IMG/VR virus record: IMGVR_UViG_3300025131_000282
Coordinates: 1-29,605 of that record
Direction: 5' to 3' (one strand)
Source of the DNA: a virus
DNA length: 29,605 bases
Shown here: positions 1 to 9,600 of the stretch, piece after piece
Numbering within the stretch: the stretch's first letter is position 1
How the letters are laid out: each line of letters starts with the position of its first letter
Program-made: the position numbers and the translations under genes
Notes under the pieces: generated by a model
Seen by the model: only the letters and a program-made list of their open reading frames with translations
Database searches by the model: none
Told to the model about the DNA's origin: nothing

Positions 1-546
1 CTTGTCCACAAAGTAACCTTCAATAGAAATTCCTTTAAGTTCTTTTGATTTGATTCTTTCCCACATATCCTCATTTTCAATTTTCATTTTTACCATCCAT
101 GTGCCGACAGGTAGAGAAAAGCCGTAAAGGTTAGATTTATCTTTTTTAGAATCTTCTATTATCCAACTTTCAACTGTTAGCACTCCTCCTACTCTATCTT
201 GATGTTCATAAGTAGCTTTGTGATGATTATTATTTTTCAAATATAATTCACTAGCTTTTTGAACTGTATCTTTTGAGAAAAATACATAATAATCTTGGTC
301 GGTTGCTGGATCATAACGATAGATCTGTTTGTTAGGGATAAGGGCGGGAGAAACTAACATTTTTTTCTCTTCGTCAACCTTTGCAAGAGTTAAATTATTC
401 TTTTCTTTCCCAAAATATACAAAGTCCACTTCAATTGCCGGTTCTGATACAAGAGAAATAGCATCAATAGTTAATTCACTAGAGTCATCACTGATTACAA
501 GCTCAGTAATTTTAAAAGGTTTTCTTTTTAGTTTCTTTTTTGCCAT
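1..546 (-). CDS. XkdF-like prohead protease, N-terminal part (cut by window edge)
   Basis: The first 182 residues are present; the rest lies beyond the left edge. The protein begins MAKKKLKRKPFKITEL. It then shows VSEPAIEVDFVYF near residue 33, KATYEHQ near residue 107, VESWIIEDSKKDKSNLYGF, and a GTWMVKMK...KGISIEGYF block. This pattern is what I know from XkdF-type putative serine proteases of Bacteroidetes phages, which process capsid precursors during head maturation. The His of YEHQ and the Ser in the GISIEG block are candidate catalytic residues (inference). The start is the ATG at 546, after an A-rich leader and a 67-base gap behind the tape measure gene. The position suggests that the capsid genes continue to the left. 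Confidence 0.7.
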   Translation of the reverse strand, partial: MAKKKLKRKPFKITELVISDDSSELTIDAISLVSEPAIEVDFVYFGKEKNNLTLAKVDEEKKMLVSPALIPNKQIYRYDPATDQDYYVFFSKDTVQKASELYLKNNNHHKATYEHQDRVGGVLTVESWIIEDSKKDKSNLYGFSLPVGTWMVKMKIENEDMWERIKSKELKGISIEGYFVDK

Positions 547-613
547 AATTTTTAGTTTTAATGTACTTTTTATTCGTTTTAAGAGGTTTTTATATTATTT
601 TAATAGAAATACC

Positions 614-2755
614 TTATATAGTTGATTCTTGTCTTATATCTTCAAGTTGATTTTGACTGTCAGTCATCTCATCTGTAACTACGTACGCCTTCAAAGGTTT
701 TTCTTCACTAGCTCCCGACAATGTAAAACTGCCAGAAGTTTTTGGAGGTCCAACTTCTTCAGGAGTAGAGGAATCTCCCCCAGCTCCTCCATCTCCTACG
801 TCTTGAGCATAGATTTGTCTTACAGCTGCCGCCCCTCCTATTGATATTGCTGCCGCTGCAATAGGTCCAGCTATTGGTCCTAAATCAGCTATAGCTCTAG
901 TAGCTCCTACAAATGTGTTTATAATTGCTTGTGAAGCTTGTATTGCCTTCTGTCTCTTAGCAATCCTATCTTTCTTTTTCTGGTACTTCTTGTTTATCTT
1001 TTCCTTTTGGGCGTTAGTAAGACCTTCTACATCTAACTCCCTTTGGTGAGCGTTATTAAGTTCAGTAAGTCTAGCGTCCATATTAGCACTAAAGGCATCT
1101 GCTAATTGATTAATAGAGTCTAATTTAGCATCAAATACTTCTCGTTCCTTTTCATCTTCCTCTTCTCTGTAAGTGTCATTTATTAGTTGTAGTTCTGCAT
1201 TCTGTGCGGCTACAAGGTCTGCTTTGTTTAATCCATATTCATCAGCTCTTTCAATTAGTTCAAAATACTTTTCGTAAACAGCGTTTTTCTCTTGATTTTC
1301 AGCACTTACCAAACTTTGATAGTACTCATCTAAATAATCCGCTTCTTTGCCTAAAAGTTCATCTTTATATTCTTGATCCATCTCTGCCATCTCATCAAGA
1401 TGAGCTTGATGTAGTTTTTCTATCTCATCATCCTTTTTCTTTTTTCTATTTAATTCCTCTTGATCATAAATATCCTGAATATTTTGTAGAGTCGCTAATC
1501 TTATTTTTCTACTTTTTATTTTCTTAGCATCAGCTAAATCATCAGCTAATTCTTGCTCTCTTTTTAATTGAGCTCTCTCCTCTAAGTCCTGTTTCTCTAA
1601 TAGTAATAATTCATTTTCTAATTTTCTTAAATTTTCTGCATCTGTTTTCCTCTGTTCCCTTCTTTTTTTAGAGGCGTCCTCTGACTTTTTATTGTTATCC
1701 TCTATTGCTTGTGTTGCGTTATTGTATCCTTTTATAACGTTTTTTTGAACCTCTTGAAGATTTTTCAACGTTTCTTCATAAGCTTCAGATGCATCAACCT
1801 GTTTCTTTATAGTTTTTAAGTGCTTTTCCATATCAGCACTATAGTATCCATATGATTTCTGCATACTTTTATAGTTCGCTTTGAGAGTAGCATACACATT
1901 ATTTAAAGAATTGGTCTCTTTAACTTGGTCCTCTAGTCTGTTATTAAGTTTCAGTAGCGCTGCTTCATGCTCATTATCCGCGTTTTTTATTTCCCTCTTT
2001 CTATCACTATATTCTCTACTTGCATCTAATGTTCCTTTTATCTTTTCTTTAAGTCTATCCATCTCATCAGACAAATTGCTTGTAGAACCTGATGTTTCCT
2101 CACTACTACTAAACCAACTAGACATTGCAGAAACTAAACTCACTACTCCAATCACTAAAGCTCCAATTCCTGTTGCTGCAATTGCAACTTTCAAAGCGTG
2201 TAAAGCTACTGTACTTGTACCAATTGCAAAGGATAATACCTTCTGTGCCACAGCCGCTGCAATATTAGCTATAGTATTGGCTTTAGTAATTACCATAGCT
2301 GCTTTTGTTGCTACCAATCCAGCCTTTTCTGCAATTACTCTTTTCGCAGTAGCTGCCATTAAAGCCGCTTCACTCATCATTCTCACCCCTGTAGCGATTG
2401 CAATAGCTGATTGAACTTTAACTTGTATCTTTTCTAAATTCTCACTCTCTACTCCCATTAATCCCATAGCTCCCTGCCCGACTGCGAACGCTCCTGCGAT
2501 GCCCTCTCCCATTTTTAGGAAGGCCTCGGCTTTTTGCTGCGGCTCCAAACCTTCCATATTTTTTTCTAGGACTTTCATTTCAGAACTAGCATTGGATAAC
2601 TGTCCTGTTAATCTCTCAAAATCTTCTGAACCTAATGGTGCTCCCTCAATAGTGTTTCTAAGCTCTTCTATCCTTCCTTGTAACTCTTTTATATTTTTTG
2701 CAGGTTTGCTAGTATCAACAACAAACTCCATATTTAATTTCCCTCTCTTTGCCAT
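614..2755 (-). CDS. Tail tape measure protein
   Basis: 713 residues. Residues 1-75 are helical and charged, with ELQGRIEELRNTIEG and LSNASSEMKVLEKNMEGLE. An Ala-rich hydrophobic stretch follows (about 100-215), including a likely membrane-spanning segment near 186-214 (GIGALVIGVVSLVSAM). From about 225 to 650 the protein is a very long Lys/Glu-rich coiled coil with DEELNRKKKKDDE-like runs, ending in a second Ala/Gly-rich helical patch near 645-685. This architecture (coiled-coil rod plus hydrophobic segments) is that of tape measure proteins, which set tail length and leave the tail during DNA injection. At roughly 0.15 nm per residue it would fit a tail of about 100 nm. It starts four bases after the preceding gene ends. 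Confidence 0.85.
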   Translation of the reverse strand: MAKRGKLNMEFVVDTSKPAKNIKELQGRIEELRNTIEGAPLGSEDFERLTGQLSNASSEMKVLEKNMEGLEPQQKAEAFLKMGEGIAGAFAVGQGAMGLMGVESENLEKIQVKVQSAIAIATGVRMMSEAALMAATAKRVIAEKAGLVATKAAMVITKANTIANIAAAVAQKVLSFAIGTSTVALHALKVAIAATGIGALVIGVVSLVSAMSSWFSSSEETSGSTSNLSDEMDRLKEKIKGTLDASREYSDRKREIKNADNEHEAALLKLNNRLEDQVKETNSLNNVYATLKANYKSMQKSYGYYSADMEKHLKTIKKQVDASEAYEETLKNLQEVQKNVIKGYNNATQAIEDNNKKSEDASKKRREQRKTDAENLRKLENELLLLEKQDLEERAQLKREQELADDLADAKKIKSRKIRLATLQNIQDIYDQEELNRKKKKDDEIEKLHQAHLDEMAEMDQEYKDELLGKEADYLDEYYQSLVSAENQEKNAVYEKYFELIERADEYGLNKADLVAAQNAELQLINDTYREEEDEKEREVFDAKLDSINQLADAFSANMDARLTELNNAHQRELDVEGLTNAQKEKINKKYQKKKDRIAKRQKAIQASQAIINTFVGATRAIADLGPIAGPIAAAAISIGGAAAVRQIYAQDVGDGGAGGDSSTPEEVGPPKTSGSFTLSGASEEKPLKAYVVTDEMTDSQNQLEDIRQESTI

Positions 2756-2758
2756 ATC

Positions 2759-3610
2759 TTAAATTTCTACTTTTGTCTGATTAATATATAATTTTACTAC
2801 AGCACTCCAATTCACACTCACATTTGCTGATGCTGAACATTGAACTGAAAATATATTTGATGTACTAACATCTAAAGAGATATTTCCTGTTGTACCACTA
2901 TTGCCTAAGTCAGTATCTAAAGATTCTGTTTTTGTAATACTTCCTGAGTTTTCCACAAGTAGAGAGCCCATTATTCTTTTTGTCTTGTAATCTCCTGCTG
3001 TTCCGCTAGAACCACCTGTGCACAAACCTGTAATACAGACTTCATAAATAGAAATACTATTACTAGGTAAATATATTTGTTCTTGTTTAACATCATCTCC
3101 TTGCGTGTATAATGTAATATCTAAACCAGTAGTTTCTCCATATAGACTAACAATAGATGTTTGTATTTGTCCAGCAACAGAATCATCTCCTATTCCTCCT
3201 CCAATTACAACCTCTCCATTATGAGTAGAGTTTCCGTATGTTCCTCCAATTATAGAGGAGTTTGAAATTCTATCTGAAATATTATGAGCCCTTCCTGATA
3301 CAAAACAATTTCTATCTTGTGATAACGTATGGCTATCTCCTACTATTAAAGAGTTTGAGGATTTTCCTAAAGATATATTACTTCCTATTTTACTATTAGA
3401 GTTCTCTACATTTACACTTGCTAATCCTGTAACCTTACTGTCTATAATAAAAGCTCTACAAACTCCTTTATCTTTGTCGTATTTATATCCATAAGCCTTG
3501 CAAGTATCTTCATTTGCCTGTAGGGTGTTAGTAGTTCCATCTGTAAAATCTACTAATCCATTTTTATGAATCATATAAGGTTTTATTTTATGTCCTTTTT
3601 TATATTCCAT
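2759..3610 (-). CDS. Tail-associated beta-roll protein, possible fibre or adhesin
   Basis: 283 residues. After a short N-terminal segment with two Cys residues (DTCKAYGYKYDKDKGVCRAF), residues about 60-150 form short repeats rich in SNS, IGG, VSG and GD turns, for example NSLIVGDSHTLSQDRNCFVSG and NSSIIGGTYGNSTHNGEVVIGG. That spacing resembles the YadA-head type of left-handed beta-roll found in trimeric adhesins and phage fibres. Residues about 195-283 are Ser/Thr/Gly-rich beta strands, probably a compact C-terminal sandwich. The start overlaps the stop of the 965-residue tail protein. A tip or fibre role is inferred from position between the tail-tip genes and the tape measure; the receptor is unknown. 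Confidence 0.5.
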   Translation of the reverse strand: MEYKKGHKIKPYMIHKNGLVDFTDGTTNTLQANEDTCKAYGYKYDKDKGVCRAFIIDSKVTGLASVNVENSNSKIGSNISLGKSSNSLIVGDSHTLSQDRNCFVSGRAHNISDRISNSSIIGGTYGNSTHNGEVVIGGGIGDDSVAGQIQTSIVSLYGETTGLDITLYTQGDDVKQEQIYLPSNSISIYEVCITGLCTGGSSGTAGDYKTKRIMGSLLVENSGSITKTESLDTDLGNSGTTGNISLDVSTSNIFSVQCSASANVSVNWSAVVKLYINQTKVEI

Positions 3611-6507
3611 TATGGTATTAATACTAATTCAACATTAGACAAAGCTTCCGGTTTGTAATCTATTTTATTTGCTCTATATAATCTGTTTTTAATTCTGATT
3701 TGATCATTGAAATTAAATGTGGATATATCTTGAGCATTCAAAGCTATTTTCAATTTTACAATTCTAGTATCAGCATGATATAATTCATCAAAATAAGGTT
3801 GCCAATAAGTGTTAAATAAATTATGAACAGATGGACTGCCACCATATCCCGTAATCTGATGAGTACCGAAATTCAAATCTAAATCATCTGTTGAGCTTGT
3901 CTGTGCTGGATGTCTAGCTAAATGAGAAAACAATCCAAACCTCTTTTGGTTTTCACTATACATTCCAGCCTGTGCTGGTATTTGATATTTATCAGGATCT
4001 AAAGTAATCACTGAAGTAGCTGGATCTAATGGTGTAGATGTAGATGTTGCATCATATAAAATTCTAGGATTGTTATCAATAGCACCATCAGCTCCTGAAG
4101 ATACATCTCCTCCAGTAATATGAGGCACTGTTAATATAATGTTCCAATGATCAAATACAGGAGTTAAAAATGTAGGACTAAATACTTTCAAAGCTATTTT
4201 TTGAGTTCCATTAGCTGTATCAAAATCACTAGCATCTATTTCAAAACTTCCAAATTGTAAACCTGTTGCATCTGTATAAACTTTATTAGCGTAGTCTTTA
4301 GGTTTTTTATAGTCAAATGTAACTACCTTTTTAAGTTTTGCAGGTTTTAACTCCATGCTGTCCATATCAACTTTATCTGTCCAATCCAAAGTATTTATTG
4401 ATATATATTGACTTTGAGAATCATCTATAAATACATCTTTGTAAGGCTCTATTATCAAATTGTTAGGATTCTGTCTATCAGACATTATAACTAAATTAAA
4501 CATAGTAAAAATGTCTTTTATATAATCCCATTGTTTTATCTTCCCTCTTTTCTGTAACATTATGTTAGAGCTAGCTATAGGATTCAAGTCGGTTGTAACA
4601 GTCAATAGTGTAGAGCCATTAGGAGGGTATGGATATGCATAACCTGCTCCCTGCTCTACAACTCCTCCTGAAACTTCTTTACATTGAAACTCTATTGTTT
4701 CTCCAGCAATTAAATTCCAAGTGCTATTACTTATAGTCCATATTCTCGTCTCTCCAGAGGCATTAGTAAATGTACTTACTTGCTGTGATATTATTGCTCC
4801 ACCTGCACTTTTATGAACTATCCTACAATCAAATGTAGTAGTAGCTGTTGAGATGTTTAATTCAAAAGCACCATCAAAAATGTAAGTAGTTGTAGTTGTA
4901 GGCGCTGTCCATATATGAGTACTCAAACTATATCCCATATCCACTAGACATTGAGCTGCATTTATAGATGCGTATGTAGCAGTGTTTAATTGTAAATTTG
5001 AATATGAACTACTGAAAATATTAGTAAGACCTCCATCCTGTCTATAATAAGCGTTTTTTGTTTCAGTAGTTGGAGTCATTAGTTCTTCTTTCCCCCAATT
5101 AAAATCCATAAATATTCTCGTAAAAGCTGTACTATTTAAAAAATCACTACTATATGAAAATCCCGCTTCGTGTATAATTCTATCTAATAAATATTTACAT
5201 TTTATCCAAGGCCTAAAAGCATCCTCTAAATCTGTTAATACAGGACTATTAAGAGGAGGAAAACTCCCTGTTCCTGGAGATTGGTAAATGTCTGTACTCC
5301 ATATACAGAAAGGGTATTTTAAAACACTAGTAGTAGTATCAAGCTCTGCTCCAGCGAATCCTTTGTAGCCTAGAGGTAGAGGAGATTCTAATTCTACTTC
5401 TCCTATCCAACTATCTTTTATATTTGATTTATTATAATCATGTTCCAACTCCTGAAGTCCAGAGCCTCCGTGATAAGAACCTCCATCAAAATCTGCAAAA
5501 GTCTTATTGTCTAGCACTGTTTTTAAAGAAATAGCATCATTAAATAAATTTACATTATAAACAACTATTCCCTTCTTTTCTTTGATTGATATTAATTTTA
5601 AATATCCTTCAAATATAGGGTAGCCATTATCCTTTAATATAGCTTTAGTTCTCTTATGAGGATTGAAAGAAAATGAATCACTTTTTATAGCTCTTTGAAC
5701 ATCATATAAACTACTGAAGATTCTATTATTTTTCTTTGTAGAAGGAAGATTAAAAGCTTTGGAATATGATTGAGGTTTTTCAGCTACATTTTTAAAATTA
5801 TCTATTGATAATGTTATTGGTAGACTATTAGCATCCATCAAATCTAATAACACTTGTCCATCGTCTACATCAGTTAAAAGTAAAGGAGCTGTATTTTCAT
5901 TTTCTCTAATAGATATTTTTTTTATTTTTAAATCAGCTGTAGCAAAAGAATGATATTGAAGAGTAAGAACTTCCTCTGTATGTTGAGCTGTAAATGTATG
6001 CGTTATTGTACCTGTAATATTAGGATGATGAGTTATAAAAGATTGTCCTCCAATTTCATTATGTTGAGGAAGAGCCCCGCATAAACTACCTATATACAGA
6101 AACTCTCCTGAAGATGATGTGCTTCCTCCATGAAATTTAATCACTAAGTCGTATGAATGTCCTATTTGTAACCCTGTAATTTTCTGATATATCCCAGACG
6201 CTCCTCCTGAAGATGCATCTAATTTAATATAATGATTCATAACATTATAAGAACCAAATGTAGGCGCTGTTGTTGCTGTATAAGTAGTACCGTCAGAATA
6301 AAATCCTCTCCATGAAGATATAGGCGCTGTAGCTGTCATAGCTTCCTGACTTGGACATCCTGTTGATGTAGATGCTGAAGGAAAATTAAACATCCCAGCC
6401 CAAAAAAATGAAGGATCTGATACTAACTCTGTATTTATAGCAGTTGAAGTATAGTTATAACTACCATTTAAGTTAGTTTGAGGATATATAGATAATTGAA
6501 GAGCCAT
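3610..6507 (-). CDS. Large tail tip / baseplate protein with carbohydrate-binding-like modules
   Basis: 965 residues, the largest protein here. Residues about 25-205 look like a beta-sandwich binding module (SDPSFFWAGMF, GIYQKITGLQIGHSYDLVI, TADLKIKKISIREN). A block from about 235 follows with AFNLPSTKKNNRIFSSLYDV, NPHKRTKAILKDNGYPIFEG and YLKLISIKEKKG, which I associate with tail-tip proteins of Bacteroidetes phages. A second Thr/Ser-rich beta module sits at about 490-640, then NIMLQKRGKIKQWDYIKDIF and LKPAKLKKVVTFDYKKPKDY, and a C-terminal beta region. It probably forms part of the tail tip and carries receptor-binding modules. It starts on the stop of the preceding tail gene (TAATG-type overlap). 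Exact function is inferred. Confidence 0.6.
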   Translation of the reverse strand: MALQLSIYPQTNLNGSYNYTSTAINTELVSDPSFFWAGMFNFPSASTSTGCPSQEAMTATAPISSWRGFYSDGTTYTATTAPTFGSYNVMNHYIKLDASSGGASGIYQKITGLQIGHSYDLVIKFHGGSTSSSGEFLYIGSLCGALPQHNEIGGQSFITHHPNITGTITHTFTAQHTEEVLTLQYHSFATADLKIKKISIRENENTAPLLLTDVDDGQVLLDLMDANSLPITLSIDNFKNVAEKPQSYSKAFNLPSTKKNNRIFSSLYDVQRAIKSDSFSFNPHKRTKAILKDNGYPIFEGYLKLISIKEKKGIVVYNVNLFNDAISLKTVLDNKTFADFDGGSYHGGSGLQELEHDYNKSNIKDSWIGEVELESPLPLGYKGFAGAELDTTTSVLKYPFCIWSTDIYQSPGTGSFPPLNSPVLTDLEDAFRPWIKCKYLLDRIIHEAGFSYSSDFLNSTAFTRIFMDFNWGKEELMTPTTETKNAYYRQDGGLTNIFSSSYSNLQLNTATYASINAAQCLVDMGYSLSTHIWTAPTTTTTYIFDGAFELNISTATTTFDCRIVHKSAGGAIISQQVSTFTNASGETRIWTISNSTWNLIAGETIEFQCKEVSGGVVEQGAGYAYPYPPNGSTLLTVTTDLNPIASSNIMLQKRGKIKQWDYIKDIFTMFNLVIMSDRQNPNNLIIEPYKDVFIDDSQSQYISINTLDWTDKVDMDSMELKPAKLKKVVTFDYKKPKDYANKVYTDATGLQFGSFEIDASDFDTANGTQKIALKVFSPTFLTPVFDHWNIILTVPHITGGDVSSGADGAIDNNPRILYDATSTSTPLDPATSVITLDPDKYQIPAQAGMYSENQKRFGLFSHLARHPAQTSSTDDLDLNFGTHQITGYGGSPSVHNLFNTYWQPYFDELYHADTRIVKLKIALNAQDISTFNFNDQIRIKNRLYRANKIDYKPEALSNVELVLIP

Positions 6508-7937
6508 TATCCTTTATGAGTTCTTTTACTCCTACTCTTTTCTAGGTCTATTGAATATTGTATAAGTTGATCATTAGCTGTTGTTTTTCTAATATAAGAG
6601 GTAGATTTAATAATTACAGGATCTAAAAATTTTCTTATAGTTCCTGATGAATCTGCATCATCATCAACCTGTAAAATATATACATCTGAACTAACAAATA
6701 ACTGCTCTAACCATAAAGACTCCCCTTCTGTAATATAATCTGTATTTATAGTAATCTCCTCACTTGCTGCGTTATTCAAAACTCTTTTGCCTCCTTTATA
6801 TCCTCTTATCTGATAAATCTCTTCATTCCAAATTCCTTCAATCTGATGATAGTGTACAGGTTTTTTATTAATCTTCCTGATAGATTTCTTTGTAAAATTA
6901 TAGTAATCCCAAACTCCCCATTTATTCAGCCAAGTTAGTCTTATTGTTTCATATCCTTTACAATCATCTGTTTGTTTATGATATTCATATTTTTGAGTAA
7001 TCTGATTATTGTTTGCATCCCTTCCCCATACTTCATAATAAGCCCATCCCGCTGGCAAACTCACTAAGTTATTAGTTAGGTTAGCAGGTCCAACTCCTCC
7101 AAAAACAATATGAGTATAGCTATCTAATTGACTTCCAAAATATCCTCCTTTATTACCTGATTGGACTTGGATTACAGTATTCAATAATAAGTCATCACTA
7201 TCGTAAAATGAAAAACTAAAATCATAAATACAATGATGACTACCAGACAAAGCTATAGGAAACCCTGAGTTAGCAGTTGATAGATTATTAAAAAACGCTA
7301 CAGTAGCATAATCATTCTCTCTTACATATTGTTTAACAGGAGAATATGTAAGAAATTTTGAACTAGAATCAACAGATACCCAATTAAAATCTGAAAAATT
7401 GTAATTATATCCTAAATTTAATTGTTGCAATACATCTGAATAATCTAAGTACCCATTAAATATAATAAATTTTCCTGAATCTGTCAGTATGCTTTTATCT
7501 TCTTCCACTGGTTCTGTATATGAGGATGCATATTCAGTATAAAAAGATAATTGAAAATATCTTACAGATTTTTTAGATGTGCAAAAATCATCTATTTGAT
7601 GTATAGAATGAGGATTATCAGATGAGTAGTCTACTTGATTATATTGAGAAGAATAATTTGAACTAGTAGATAGATATTGTCCTCCCTCATAATCAGGAGA
7701 AACATAATTATCAAATATAGTACCAAAATCAAATATACCTACTCCTGTACTATTAGGATTGACCTTTAATATACAAGTAGGATTCCCTGCTGTTAGTGTA
7801 GCTGAGTCAGTTCCTATATAAACTTCAGCTACATATTTTCCTTTTACATTTTGTACTACTGTATTGTCTTGAACTACGAATATTATATCCGAACCTGTTG
7901 GAAGTAATTGTTTATGAGGCTTTTGAGTTATATTCAT
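6507..7937 (-). CDS. Tail tip protein, distal-tail-like
   Basis: 476 residues, rich in aromatic residues and predicted beta strands. Notable blocks are GKYVAEVYIG near 35, CILKVNPNSTGVGIFDFGTI near 60, GWAYYEVWGRDANN near 300, and CKGYETIRLTWLNKWGVWDYYNF near 330 followed by a basic KKSIRKINKKP stretch. The C-terminal part (about 375-470) has GYKGGKRVLNNAASEEI and LWLEQLFVSSDVYI. The TWLNKWGVWDYYNF block is one I know from tail proteins of Bacteroidetes phages, and the position between tail-completion genes and the large tip protein fits a distal tail or hub component. I cannot name a specific family from sequence alone. Confidence 0.5.
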   Translation of the reverse strand: MNITQKPHKQLLPTGSDIIFVVQDNTVVQNVKGKYVAEVYIGTDSATLTAGNPTCILKVNPNSTGVGIFDFGTIFDNYVSPDYEGGQYLSTSSNYSSQYNQVDYSSDNPHSIHQIDDFCTSKKSVRYFQLSFYTEYASSYTEPVEEDKSILTDSGKFIIFNGYLDYSDVLQQLNLGYNYNFSDFNWVSVDSSSKFLTYSPVKQYVRENDYATVAFFNNLSTANSGFPIALSGSHHCIYDFSFSFYDSDDLLLNTVIQVQSGNKGGYFGSQLDSYTHIVFGGVGPANLTNNLVSLPAGWAYYEVWGRDANNNQITQKYEYHKQTDDCKGYETIRLTWLNKWGVWDYYNFTKKSIRKINKKPVHYHQIEGIWNEEIYQIRGYKGGKRVLNNAASEEITINTDYITEGESLWLEQLFVSSDVYILQVDDDADSSGTIRKFLDPVIIKSTSYIRKTTANDQLIQYSIDLEKSRSKRTHKG

Positions 7938-7940
7938 TAT

Positions 7941-8588
7941 CTATAAATTTCCTGATTTTCTTTTTCTTATTATTATTTGGTCTAATACATCCCTTTCAAA
8001 TTCTTGCATTAATTCCTTTCTCAATTTACCAGTAAAGGCTGCAACAGGTTGAGAATAAAAACTAATTCCTTCTATCCCTTTTGCCTTAATAGCTCTACCA
8101 ATTATGAAGGCCATACTTTTTAAACTCATAGGACTTCCATCTTCATTAGGGATTGATATTCCTTTTCTCATAACATAAGTTTCCATTATATTGCTTCTTA
8201 TATTAGCTGTTTTGAATCTATAAGGACTTCTCTTTCTCCTACCTGTTTCAGCATCAACATGAGTTCTAATAGGTCTTAATTTTGCTCCTCCATGCATCCC
8301 TGCTGTAGAACCTTTTAATTTTTCTCCCTTTGCGTTTGTTCCAGGTTTAGGCAAAATACTCCAACCTAATCCTTGAACTCCCTTATCAATAAAATCTCCA
8401 TGCCTAGCACTTAGAAACTCAATATCAAATATTCCCTTCTTTTCTTTTAATACATACTTTAAAGATCTTAGTAATTTGCCTGTGTCTTGTTTCCCCTTCT
8501 TTTTGATTATTTTTCTTGCTTGTCCTACAATAAATTTACCATACTTACGCAAATACTTTTCAACTCTAGGAAACTTCTTTTTTGCCAT
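7941..8588 (-). CDS. HK97 gp10-like head-tail joining / tail completion protein
   Basis: 215 residues. The N-terminal half is strongly basic (MAKKKFPRVEKYLRKYGKFI, ARKIIKKKGKQDTGKLLRSL) followed by a HGDFIDKGVQG block. The pattern of a helix, a DTG-LxxS turn and a Y/HGxFxxxG strand is that of the HK97 gp10-like tail completion family. The middle carries a Gly/Arg-rich loop (GAKLRPIRTHVDAETGRRKR), and the C-terminus is helical (LRKELMQEFERDVLDQIIIR). It overlaps the preceding gene by one base (TAATG) and lies between the tail terminator-like and tail-tip genes. The family call rests on the N-terminal pattern only. Confidence 0.5.
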   Translation of the reverse strand: MAKKKFPRVEKYLRKYGKFIVGQARKIIKKKGKQDTGKLLRSLKYVLKEKKGIFDIEFLSARHGDFIDKGVQGLGWSILPKPGTNAKGEKLKGSTAGMHGGAKLRPIRTHVDAETGRRKRSPYRFKTANIRSNIMETYVMRKGISIPNEDGSPMSLKSMAFIIGRAIKAKGIEGISFYSQPVAAFTGKLRKELMQEFERDVLDQIIIRKRKSGNL

Positions 8589-9040
8589 TAAACACTAGCT
8601 ACAAATAATTCTACTTGTATATCATTTGTGTTGATAGGTTTAATCTGTAACGAAGCTAAGTCTCCTGTAATTGCTGCAAACGCTGGTGTAGTATCTTCTT
8701 CCCCTATAGCTATATCATCACCATTATATAATATATGTGAGGCTCCAGCTCTTAATCTTACCTGATAATTAGACGCTCCTGTTACTACTCCTAGCATGCA
8801 CTCATTAGTAGTATCTAAATTTGTTACCCTTAAATACTTTACATTATCTCTATCTATATTACTACCTGATGCATGAGGTGTAGCTCCAAACTCTGCTATT
8901 GTAGTTGTTTGTGAGTGTGTACAAGATATAGTTCTTTCTAAAGTATCTATTATTCCTGTTGTAGTTACTGAGTTTGTAGAGCCTCTTACGCTCCCATTAA
9001 TTGTTACTGATTCTGTGATACTGGTTGTTAAATCTGCCAT
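8588..9040 (-). CDS. Small beta-rich virion protein, possible major tail protein
   Basis: 150 residues, Thr/Ser/Gly/Asn-rich and low in Lys. It begins MADLTTSITESVTINGSVRG, then SVTTTGIIDTLERTIS, then a strand pattern VKYLRVTNLD near 68, VRLRAGASHILYNGDD near 95, and IQVELFVASV at the end. The composition and strand pattern fit a self-assembling structural protein. It follows the tail terminator-like gene after 59 bases and overlaps the next gene by one base. The major tail protein is expected close to this position in siphovirus tail modules, but the protein is short for that role; a decoration or joining protein is equally possible. Confidence 0.4.
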   Translation of the reverse strand: MADLTTSITESVTINGSVRGSTNSVTTTGIIDTLERTISCTHSQTTTIAEFGATPHASGSNIDRDNVKYLRVTNLDTTNECMLGVVTGASNYQVRLRAGASHILYNGDDIAIGEEDTTPAFAAITGDLASLQIKPINTNDIQVELFVASV

Positions 9041-9099
9041 ATTTTATAATTTATAAGTTATCTTTGGTGGTATTAATTGTATTATTAATTTCCCTATTT

Positions 9100-9600
9100 T
9101 TATTTTACACATATTGTATTGTTGTCTATTGGAACATCACAAGAGTTTAATTCACTTTCAATTATAATGTTCATATCAAATATCCATCCTGAAACTGCAT
9201 TATCAAATCTCTCTGTAAACGGCTCTAATGTAAAGTCATCATCTACAAAATACCTCTCTTCCTCTCCATGAGATGCATCATATCCATATAATATCTCTCC
9301 ATGTTTTAAAATAGCTATTATGTCTGTAGCGATAGCTAGAGTATCACTCAATACATACTGCTCAATACCTCCATCCTCATCTACAATATCCATTATGAAC
9401 AACTGTAAGTTAAAAGATTTCTGACTCATATTCACATCAACTGAAGTACAATCAATATGGAATAAAGGAAATTTAGTCATCTTCTCCAAATCAATATCTA
9501 CAATATCTCCTGTTGTTATTGTCTTAATTTCTAAATGTTGCTCTCCAATACATTTAATAGTATTGATTACATTATTGTAAGTCTTATATCTAATTGCCAT
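9100..9600 (-). CDS. Tail terminator-like / minor tail protein
   Basis: 166 residues, acidic. It shows the pattern GEQHLEIKTITTGDIVDIDL (18-37), KFPLFHIDCTSVDV (43-56), LQLFIMDIVDEDGGIEQYVL (65-84), and a C-terminal block FTERFDNAVSGWIFDMNIII followed by CDVP. I associate this arrangement with a small conserved tail protein of flavobacterial phages located after the tail chaperones. The family name is not certain; tail terminator or completion protein is inferred from position. Its ATG overlaps the 3-prime end of the frameshifted chaperone extension, whose stop is at 9590-9592. Confidence 0.45.
   Translation of the reverse strand: MAIRYKTYNNVINTIKCIGEQHLEIKTITTGDIVDIDLEKMTKFPLFHIDCTSVDVNMSQKSFNLQLFIMDIVDEDGGIEQYVLSDTLAIATDIIAILKHGEILYGYDASHGEEERYFVDDDFTLEPFTERFDNAVSGWIFDMNIIIESELNSCDVPIDNNTICVK

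Noticed and set aside
2-10. TTGTCCACA, one mismatch from a DnaA box
   Set aside because: It lies inside the protease coding sequence with no neighbouring boxes or A/T gap.
329-2762. Several open frames on the plus strand (for example 1881-2414, 177 codons)
   Set aside because: They lie opposite the tape measure gene, whose Ala/Lys/Glu-rich composition leaves long open antisense frames. Their products are low-complexity Leu/Ser/Phe-rich, and every supported gene is on the minus strand.
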